64,000 nucleotides of DNA from Saprospiraceae bacterium (GTDB lineage Bacteria; Bacteroidota; Bacteroidia; Chitinophagales; Saprospiraceae), in contig JADLHT010000026.1 in NCBI GenBank assembly GCA_020848695.1, forward strand, positions 1-64,000, written 5' to 3'. Under the pieces are notes generated by a model that was not told the DNA's origin, did not search any database, and saw only the letters and a list, made by a program, of their open reading frames with translations. A program made the position numbers and the translations under genes. This document shows, in pieces, positions 57,020-64,000 of the stretch (positions within the stretch are counted from its first letter, which is position 1; every line of letters starts with the position of its first letter).

Positions 57020-58066
57020 CTATTCTTCGTTTCTGGGCTTATACTTGGAATCATCAAGAATTTTTTGAGCATTCTTATGATTCAACAATTCTTGTAAGTC
57101 AGTTTCAGGATTTTTACTCATGTATGCTTTAATTATTTCTAATCCAATAAATACGGTTGCTCTTCCTGGTGATTCTTTAGGCATCATGGAAGTAGTTGGT
57201 GCGGGCATTAAGAGCTTATTGATGTCTTTAGCCTTTGTTGAAGTTAACAATTGTTTTTCCTTTAGAAAATTCCAGATCTCCAATTGATTTTTCTTACACC
57301 AAATAAGCTGCTCAGGAGTAAATTCATATAGTACGGAATCTTGAATATCCGGAATAATTTTTTTAAGGAGATAAAGTTTTTTTCCTTCATGAATCATGTA
57401 ATCCAATAAGGTATTCAGGTTTTCGCGGTTGACCTGATCGTCTGCAAATGCTGTCCAAGATTTTTTAAGTAAATGATCCCGATTAAATGTTCGTGTAAGA
57501 TAATTGGAAAACAATTCCAAATTAGGATTGATAGCACGATAATTAAAATCACTACCTAAAAAAAAATCGAGACTGATACCCAATCCATCTGTTGAATCTG
57601 TATTGGAGAAAATAATATTTCCAACATTGAATCCACTGTACATAGTATAAATTACTATTGCTTTACTTTTGGGTAGATAATGCTTAGCATAAGCAGCTGT
57701 TCGTTCAAATTCTTTCTTAAGTGTGCTGAAATCACCAAACATTGAGTCAATCTTATGTAGAATAATTTTGGATAAATCATTGGATAAATAATTTCTGACA
57801 TCGGCATAAAATTCTACTGTCGGGGAATCAATATCCTCCACCATATTCATGATATCCTGAAAGTATATTCTTGAAAAAACAGGATACTTTTGAATCAGCA
57901 TAGTGAGTCCGGATTCAATGTTGTTGGTATCCAGTTTTTGAATTTCTTGTTCAAATCGAATTACATTGATTTCATTGAAGGGCTCTTTAAGTTTAGGATT
58001 GTTTGAATCTGTCTTACAGGAAATTAAACTTCCAAATATTAAAGTAAGGTAGAAAATCGATTTCAT
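57020..58066 (-). CDS. gldB: gliding motility lipoprotein GldB-like
   Basis: 348 residues with a lipoprotein signal (KSIFYLTLIFGSLISC, lipobox SLISC with the Cys near 17) chosen from ATG 58066. The remainder matches GldB: FSRIYFQDIM, long mid-region with LPKSKAIVIYTMYSG, and Met/Pro-rich AGRATVFIGLEIIKAYM near the end. GldB is required for T9SS-dependent gliding in Flavobacterium. Its presence alongside T9SS cargo genes implies a working type IX system. Confidence 0.85.
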   Translation of the reverse strand: MKSIFYLTLIFGSLISCKTDSNNPKLKEPFNEINVIRFEQEIQKLDTNNIESGLTMLIQKYPVFSRIYFQDIMNMVEDIDSPTVEFYADVRNYLSNDLSKIILHKIDSMFGDFSTLKKEFERTAAYAKHYLPKSKAIVIYTMYSGFNVGNIIFSNTDSTDGLGISLDFFLGSDFNYRAINPNLELFSNYLTRTFNRDHLLKKSWTAFADDQVNRENLNTLLDYMIHEGKKLYLLKKIIPDIQDSVLYEFTPEQLIWCKKNQLEIWNFLKEKQLLTSTKAKDINKLLMPAPTTSMMPKESPGRATVFIGLEIIKAYMSKNPETDLQELLNHKNAQKILDDSKYKPRNEE

Positions 58067-58236
58067 AAATATTGTAAATTTCAGCAATTGAATTTTTAAA
58101 GTACTGTATATCAGTACATTGTATTAAAAGTAAATTTTAATTGAAATATCTCATTATTCGATATTTATCGAAAAATAAATAACTATAATTAATTTTACAA
58201 CGATTCTATAAAAGATCACAAAATTATATCTATTTC

Positions 58237-58947
58237 ATGAAAAAATTTTTACTACTCTTTGGCTTTGTTCCATTCTTTTTAATTGCTCAAGCGGACAAAT
58301 TTAAAGTTGGATTGACGGCAAGTACCGGATTAAGTTGGATGAATTCCGAAGCTAAAGAAATTACTACTGAAGAGAACAATATTTCTTTTAAACTTCTTGC
58401 AACAGCCGAATATCAACTATCTGAGAAGTTTAGCATTACCGGAGGTGTAGGACTCTCTAATCGACAGGGTGGTGAACTACAATATGGTAAAGGTGGAAAT
58501 CTTTGGTCTGAGTCAGCTTCTAAATTATCAATTCCACGTCCTGACTCTTTACCGGATGGTGTTTTACTAAGATATAAAGCAAACTACCTTGATTTTCCAA
58601 TAGGATTTAAAGTACAAACTCCTCCGGTTGGAAAGATTAAATTTTTTATACACCCCGATCTTGGTTTGGGAATACGACTCAACGCAAAAGGAGATATTTC
58701 TGGAGCAAATGTTCTGTCTACAAAAGAAAATATTAAAAGTCAGATATTTTTCCTTGCATTCAATTGGGGATTGAATATTGGGTCTGAATACGCATTAACA
58801 GATGAGATCGGACTATTATTTGGTCTGAGGTATCAACAATCATTAAGTGATGTTACGGATGACAGCGGAAGATATTATGACAATACCAAAGTAAATTATA
58901 AGGACAAGATCAGCAATTTGGATTTAAAAGTTGGTGTAATTTTTTAA
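58237..58947 (+). CDS. outer membrane beta-barrel protein
   Basis: 236 residues: a signal peptide (about 1-18), then eight or so amphipathic strands with Gly/aromatic repeats, ending with the terminal strand NLDLKVGVIF. OmpA-like or porin-like barrel (PF13568 type). No clear function. Read in the same direction as nadC, 14 bases before it. Confidence 0.8.
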   Translation: MKKFLLLFGFVPFFLIAQADKFKVGLTASTGLSWMNSEAKEITTEENNISFKLLATAEYQLSEKFSITGGVGLSNRQGGELQYGKGGNLWSESASKLSIPRPDSLPDGVLLRYKANYLDFPIGFKVQTPPVGKIKFFIHPDLGLGIRLNAKGDISGANVLSTKENIKSQIFFLAFNWGLNIGSEYALTDEIGLLFGLRYQQSLSDVTDDSGRYYDNTKVNYKDKISNLDLKVGVIF

Positions 58948-58961
58948 AACTGTACGGAACT

Positions 58962-59831
58962 ATGAATTTGGCAGATTCGGTTTGGGATCTAAATAATTTT
59001 ATTCGATGGTCTTTGGAAGAAGATATTCGTAGCGGGGATATTACTTCACTGGCTTGTATTTCTAAAGAATCTATTTCTACTGCAAGACTTAAAGTAAAGG
59101 ATGATGGCGTATTAGCAGGTGTAGAATTTGCAAAACAGGTTGTCTACTTTGTAGATTCGTCAATGGAAATGAATTTGTTGATAAAAGATGGTTCTTATAT
59201 AAAGTTTGGAGATATTGCTTTCGAACTGAAAGGATCTACCAGAAATCTTTTAGCCATTGAAAGATTTATATTAAATACGATGCAAAGAATGAGTGGTATC
59301 GCGACTTTAGCTGATCGATTTAGAAATGAAGTGTCTGATCTAAAAGTAAAAATTCTTGATACCAGAAAAACCAGTCCCTTATTTCGCAATCTCGAGAAAT
59401 GGGCAGTGAGAATTGGCGGATGTAACAATTATCGTGATGGCTTGTATGATTGGTTTATGATTAAGGATAATCATATTGCAGCTTCTGGCAGTATATCGAA
59501 AGCTATTAAAAAAGTGAACTTGTATCAGGAAAAGAATGAATTAAAGGATCTCAAAATAACTATAGAAGTTAAGAATCTATTGGAAATAGAAGAGGTATTA
59601 AGTGTAGGAAATGTTAACAGGCTTATGCTGGATAACTTCGAAATACCACTACTAAAGGAAGGCGTAAGTATGATCAACGGTCGCTTTGAAACCGAAGCTT
59701 CCGGTGGGATAAACCTTCAGAATGTAAGATCCTATGCATTAACAGGAGTTGATTACATTTCTGTCGGAGCACTCACACATAGTGCCGGAAGCCTCGATCT
59801 AAGCTTGAAAATTCAAGAACACAAGAATTAA
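58962..59831 (+). CDS. nadC: nicotinate-nucleotide pyrophosphorylase (carboxylating)
   Basis: Makes nicotinate mononucleotide from quinolinate and PRPP. Recognised from DIRSGDITSLA, LDTRKTSPLFR with the substrate-binding Arg/Lys, GGCNNYRDGLYDWFMIKDNH, and a C-terminal DYISVGALTHSA. 289 residues, normal. Ends overlapping the small minus-strand ORF. Confidence 0.94.
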   Translation: MNLADSVWDLNNFIRWSLEEDIRSGDITSLACISKESISTARLKVKDDGVLAGVEFAKQVVYFVDSSMEMNLLIKDGSYIKFGDIAFELKGSTRNLLAIERFILNTMQRMSGIATLADRFRNEVSDLKVKILDTRKTSPLFRNLEKWAVRIGGCNNYRDGLYDWFMIKDNHIAASGSISKAIKKVNLYQEKNELKDLKITIEVKNLLEIEEVLSVGNVNRLMLDNFEIPLLKEGVSMINGRFETEASGGINLQNVRSYALTGVDYISVGALTHSAGSLDLSLKIQEHKN

Positions 59832-59938
59832 TTCGGATAAGTTCCTACAAGGAAGAGCATAAGCCCAATTGTAAAAACCAATACCAACCAAAATCTTGCG
59901 TCCCTGTAAAAAACCTCTGGGGTTTGGTTTGCTTTCAT
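59828..59938 (-). CDS. candidate small membrane protein, 36 residues
   Basis: A frame too short for standard gene callers: ATG at 59938, TAA at 59830-59828, overlapping nadC's stop by four bases. The product has a short polar head (MKANQTPEVFYRDARFW), then one hydrophobic helix of about 17 residues, then GTYPN. Head and helix are clearly separated, which suggests a real single-pass peptide. No upstream ribosome site, but the phylum rarely uses one. Could be chance. Confidence 0.45.
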   Translation of the reverse strand: MKANQTPEVFYRDARFWLVLVFTIGLMLFLVGTYPN

Positions 59939-60399
59939 ACGCTTTCTGAAATTTGATAGTACTTAATATGGTTTAATAATAGTTTCAAAATAAGGATGAA
60001 TAACTTCTTATTCTTCCTGCAAATTCATGATAATGGGTTAAACTTTTTGAATAGAGGGTATAAATGATAAATACAAGTTAACTATACCAAAAACGATGCC
60101 ATATACAATAACGCTAATATGTCAATGTTTAAAGGGGTTTTGGCGGATATTCGTATTTTTTTACTAATATGAAGTTCCAATTTTATTAAAAAAAATTGCT
60201 CGAACTAAAATTACCCTAAAACGATAATGATCGTATTATAACATTTTCATATTAAACACAATGCTATGAATTTATTTTTATTATTGATTAGTTATCAGGA
60301 TATTAAATGTTATGTAAATGTACATTGGTAAAGTTTGGGACGTAAGTATTTAAAAACTTCGTAATATTATGAAGTATATTTACACTTTAAGCCTTTCAC
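59939..60399. other. intergenic, no other gene seen
   Basis: About 460 AT-rich bases up to dnaE. Frequent stops in all frames, no strong hairpin or tRNA. It should hold the dnaE promoter and any promoter of the small ORF at 59828. Confidence 0.4.
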
Positions 60400-63300
60400 A
60401 TGCCTGAATTTTGTCATCTCCATTGTCATACACAATATTCATTACTGGATGGTGCGACTGAGATTCCCTTATTGATGCAAAAAGCAAAAAAGGACGGAAT
60501 GAAGGCGGTTGCGATGACAGACCATGGAAATATGTTTGGCGCATTTTCGTTTGTCAAAGAAGCAAAAAAGAATGGAATTAAGCCTATCCTGGGCTGTGAA
60601 TTTTATCTGGTTAAAGACCGTAGGAAACAAAGTTTTCAGAAATCAATGGGTGAATCTGACGAACGATTTCATCAATTGCTATTAGCGAAAAATCAAGAAG
60701 GATACCGCAATCTCTCTAAACTTTGTTCTCTGGGTTATATTGAAGGACTCTATGGCAAATATCCTAGAATTGACAAAGAACTTCTTCTTAATCATCACGA
60801 AGGTCTTATAGCAACGAGCTGTTGCATTGGAGCCGAAATCCCACAGGCATTACTGAAAGGAAATGATCAGGAGGCAGAAACGTTATTGAAGTGGTGGTTG
60901 AATTTATTTGGTGAGGATTTCTATATCGAAATTCAGAGACAACAGGGTAATGAGAATATTGATCAGACAGGAATAAGTCTTGAATCTGTAAATCAAAAGT
61001 TGCTGATTCTTGCAAGAAAATACAAGGTCAAAGTTATAGCTACAAATGATGTACATTATCTTGAACAAGAAGATTCAGTACCGCATGATATTTTGTTGTG
61101 TGTAAATACAGCATCCTTTGAAAATGAATTGAATCGATTTAGATTTCCAAGTAACGATTACTTTTTTAAAACCTCTGCAGAGATGGAAGTTATGTTTGCT
61201 GACTTACCCTTGGTTCTGGATCAAACTCAAGAAATTGCAGACAAATGTTTTACGCCCGATTTGGAAAGAAATATTCTTTTGCCCAGTTTTCCAATTCCTC
61301 AGAATTTTAAAAATGAGACCGAATACTTGCGACACCTGGTCTTTGAAGGTGCTAAATCTAGATATTCTCATATTGACTCTGAAATTGAACATCGTCTAAA
61401 CTTCGAATTGGAAGTCATAGAAAAAATGAAATTTCAAGGATACTTTCTAATCGTTCAGGATTTTATCAAGGAAGCAAGAAGACGTGGAGTTAGTGTAGGT
61501 CCCGGAAGAGGGTCTGCAGCCGGTTCAGCAGTAGCATATTGTCTAACAATTACCGATATTGATCCAATTAAGTATAATCTTCTTTTTGAACGATTTCTCA
61601 ATCCTGAGAGAATATCAATGCCTGACATTGATATTGATTTTGATGATAAGGGTCGTGACAAGGTTCTTGAGTATGTGGTTAATAAGTATGGACATTCTCA
61701 AGTTGCCCAAATTGTAACCTTTGGAACCATGGCTGCCAAATCTTCGATTAGAGATGTCGCCAGAGTTAAGCGACTGGAATTATCGATCGCAGATCGTCTG
61801 GCTAAAATGGTACCCAGCAAACCCGGTGTATATCTTAAAGATTTACTTAATTTTGAAAAGGATATCTCTTCAGAATTTAATTCAGAGGAGAAGTCAAAGG
61901 TCCTTGAATTAAGAAATATAGCTAAAGAAAATAATCTGGAAGCTGAAGTGGTCAATACCGCATTAAAGTTGGAAGGATCAGTAAGAAATACAGGGGTTCA
62001 CGCAGCAGGAGTAATTATTGCTCCTGATGAAATCATGAATTATATTCCTGTGTGTACTGCTAAAGATACTAATCTCTGGGTAACCCAGGTCGAAGGATCT
62101 GTGATTGAAGCAACAGGATTGTTAAAAATGGATTTTCTAGGCTTGACTACACTGACTATCATAGATGAAACCTTAAAGCATATACAGAAGAAAGAAGGTC
62201 CGGATTTCAAACTGGATTTGCATTCAATTCCCCTGGATGATCCGGAGACCTTGAAGTTATTTGAGAATGGAAATACCATAGGCTTGTTTCAATTCGAATC
62301 TGATGGGATGAGGGCTCATCTTAAAAATCTTAAACCTTCAGGAATTGAGGATTTAATCGCAATGAATGCACTCTTTCGGCCCGGTCCTATGGACTATATT
62401 ACAGATTTTATTTCCAGAAAACATGGGCGTGTTGAAGTTATATATCCTCATGAGTGGTTGGTGGATATTCTAAAACCAACTTATGGTATCATGGTCTATC
62501 AGGAACAGATCATGCAAACAGCTCAGATTATGGCGGACTACTCTCTCGGTGAAGCGGACATACTCAGACGTATCATGGGTAAGAAAAAGAAGGAAGAGAT
62601 GGCTGAACAGAAGAAGCTTTTTGTAGAACGTGCAATTAGGAAAGGAGTATCTGAAGAAAATGCTCAAAATATCTTTGATGTGATGGCAAAATTTGCTTCA
62701 TACGGATTCAACCGTTCACATTCTGCGGCTTATTCTGTCCTGTCTTTTCAGACCGGATGGCTAAAGGCTCACTATCCGGCAGAATATATGTCTGCAGTAC
62801 TTACGGCTAACAAGAGTAATATTGAAAGTATGAGAGCCTATCTCCTAGAATGCTCTTTTATGAAGGTAAAAGTATTGGGTCCGGATATCAATGAGAGTGA
62901 ATTAGATTTTACAGTAAATGAAAGTGGACAGATTCGATTCGGATTGTCAGCACTAAAAGGTATAGGTGAGGGGCCGGTAGAAGAAATTCTGGAAGAAAGG
63001 AAAAAGGGAAAATTTTTAAGTTTTGTTGATATGATTAAGCGTCTGAAATCCAAGTCATTCAACAAGAAAGTAATTGAGAGCTGTGTATATGGAGGGGCAT
63101 TTGATAATTTTAAAGTTATGCATAGGGCGCAATTTTTTGCTCCAATTGATAAGTTTGAGACCTATATTGAGTATATGTTGCGTTGGGGGCAGCAGTATCA
63201 TAATTCCACCAGTACGGTAAGTAATTCGCTTTTTGGAGATTCGGTCATTCAGGATATTAAGCCCTTATTGCCCCCTCAAGTTGCAGAATGGGATTCAATG

Positions 63301-63945
63301 AGAAAGTTGACTTACGAACTTCAGATTGCCGGAATTTATTTAAGTTCACATCCCTTAGATAATTATCAAAGGGAAATCAAACATGCTGCGACTCTAGGTA
63401 TTGATCAAATTGAGGATAACAAAGAGAAAATCAAAGAAAGGAAAATCCGTCTGTGTGGATTAATTTCTGAAGTTCAGCATCGCACTAACAAAAAAGGTGA
63501 AGGATTTGGAATATTTACACTGGAGGATTATCAGGGAAGTATTAATATCAGGGTATTCAGAGAGGAATATCTAAAGTTTAAAGAATTATTAGAGTCCGGG
63601 ACATCCGTATTTGTCGAAGGTATTTATGCAAAGAATTCATGGAACAAGAATGAGGAGGTTTGGGAGTTTAAAGTTTCACATATTGGTTTACTTTCTTCAG
63701 TATTAGATTACATCAGTAAAAAATTTACAGTTTATATCAACATTAAGAATCTTGACAAGCAGAAGGTTGCAGCTTTTGAAAAGGTTTTTCGAAAATACAA
63801 TGGTTATATGCTTCCAAAAGTAATTGTTGTGGATATAGAACAGGATATTAAATTAGAGTTTAATGCTGTAAAAAAGAAAGTTTCGATTTCCAATGAGCTG
63901 TTAAAAGAACTAGAAGAGTTGGGTTTCAGTTATCAGTTGAATTAA
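60400..63945 (+). CDS. dnaE: DNA polymerase III subunit alpha
   Basis: 1181 residues: N-terminal PHP domain (HCHTQYSLLDG, then MTDHGNM), polymerase palm with catalytic acidic residues in MPDIDIDFDDKG, the GPGRGSAAGS segment, FNRSHSAAYSVLSFQTGWLK, helix-hairpin-helix region (LSALKGIGEGPVEEI) and C-terminal OB domain (IRLCGLISEVQHRTNKKGEG). The replicative polymerase. Ends inside the window, about 55 bases from its right edge. Confidence 0.97.
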   Translation: MPEFCHLHCHTQYSLLDGATEIPLLMQKAKKDGMKAVAMTDHGNMFGAFSFVKEAKKNGIKPILGCEFYLVKDRRKQSFQKSMGESDERFHQLLLAKNQEGYRNLSKLCSLGYIEGLYGKYPRIDKELLLNHHEGLIATSCCIGAEIPQALLKGNDQEAETLLKWWLNLFGEDFYIEIQRQQGNENIDQTGISLESVNQKLLILARKYKVKVIATNDVHYLEQEDSVPHDILLCVNTASFENELNRFRFPSNDYFFKTSAEMEVMFADLPLVLDQTQEIADKCFTPDLERNILLPSFPIPQNFKNETEYLRHLVFEGAKSRYSHIDSEIEHRLNFELEVIEKMKFQGYFLIVQDFIKEARRRGVSVGPGRGSAAGSAVAYCLTITDIDPIKYNLLFERFLNPERISMPDIDIDFDDKGRDKVLEYVVNKYGHSQVAQIVTFGTMAAKSSIRDVARVKRLELSIADRLAKMVPSKPGVYLKDLLNFEKDISSEFNSEEKSKVLELRNIAKENNLEAEVVNTALKLEGSVRNTGVHAAGVIIAPDEIMNYIPVCTAKDTNLWVTQVEGSVIEATGLLKMDFLGLTTLTIIDETLKHIQKKEGPDFKLDLHSIPLDDPETLKLFENGNTIGLFQFESDGMRAHLKNLKPSGIEDLIAMNALFRPGPMDYITDFISRKHGRVEVIYPHEWLVDILKPTYGIMVYQEQIMQTAQIMADYSLGEADILRRIMGKKKKEEMAEQKKLFVERAIRKGVSEENAQNIFDVMAKFASYGFNRSHSAAYSVLSFQTGWLKAHYPAEYMSAVLTANKSNIESMRAYLLECSFMKVKVLGPDINESELDFTVNESGQIRFGLSALKGIGEGPVEEILEERKKGKFLSFVDMIKRLKSKSFNKKVIESCVYGGAFDNFKVMHRAQFFAPIDKFETYIEYMLRWGQQYHNSTSTVSNSLFGDSVIQDIKPLLPPQVAEWDSMRKLTYELQIAGIYLSSHPLDNYQREIKHAATLGIDQIEDNKEKIKERKIRLCGLISEVQHRTNKKGEGFGIFTLEDYQGSINIRVFREEYLKFKELLESGTSVFVEGIYAKNSWNKNEEVWEFKVSHIGLLSSVLDYISKKFTVYINIKNLDKQKVAAFEKVFRKYNGYMLPKVIVVDIEQDIKLEFNAVKKKVSISNELLKELEELGFSYQLN

Positions 63946-64000
63946 CTGGTTAGATCTTAATAACTCAGATTAGTTTTATGTAAAAAAACTTTTTCAGGAT

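Overview
The window is about 35% GC and reads as a chromosomal segment of a free-living member of the Bacteroidota, plausibly near Saprospiria or Chitinophagia, although no rRNA is present to fix the rank. Support comes from type IX secretion (T9SS) C-terminal sorting domains on three proteins, a GldB-like gliding lipoprotein, the HemD/DUF4271 pair, RprXY-like two-component pairs, TAnnTTTG (-7) promoter boxes and an absence of clear Shine-Dalgarno sites. I found no tRNA, rRNA, CRISPR array, transposase, integrase or phage gene.

Layout. 1-500 is a dense cluster of long palindromes beside a three-gene accessory operon (methyltransferase, VanZ-like, metallophosphoesterase; 503-2276, minus strand). 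2600-15100 is mostly housekeeping: site-2 protease, acyl-CoA dehydrogenase, PIMT, phosphohexomutase, an AlgI/AlgJ-like polysaccharide O-acetylation pair, UvrA, and an MGMT-HPRT-VOC operon. 15280-18890 is a surface-protein locus: a BNR-repeat T9SS protein, a Cys-rich exported protein whose start is controlled by a seven-copy 5-bp repeat, and an orphan duplicate of the T9SS sorting domain. 19600-26350 holds a SulP-STAS-carbonic anhydrase fusion, a thioredoxin-TPR protein, an exported MBL-fold hydrolase and an HD-YitT fusion. From 34440 down to 24903 nearly everything lies on the minus strand with small gaps or overlaps: two histidine kinase/response regulator pairs, an inositol-phosphatase-like enzyme, an OB-fold protein, DUF4271, HemD, NUDIX and HD-YitT.

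34500-50350 carries a GH113-like hydrolase, an outer membrane protein, ThrS, a trans-polyprenyl synthase, a DUF6427-like membrane protein, PurQ, a DsbD-type reductase with doubled N-terminal domains, DnaB, RluB, GNAT, CorA and a T9SS cargo. 50500-64000 carries an SGNH-like T9SS cargo, a copper P-type ATPase with three tandem metal-binding modules, LysA, a YdeI/DUF1801 protein, GldB, an outer membrane barrel, NadC, a previously uncalled 36-codon membrane ORF, and DnaE.

The strongest new observation is the (ATTGG)7 tract at 18374-18411. It sits between a well-formed promoter plus ATG and the body of the Cys-rich gene. In this copy the ATG is out of frame; losing one unit or gaining two would give an uninterrupted exported protein, which predicts phase variation. 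Next in interest are the adjacent orphan sorting domain, the palindrome cluster beside the accessory operon, and the HD-YitT fusion.
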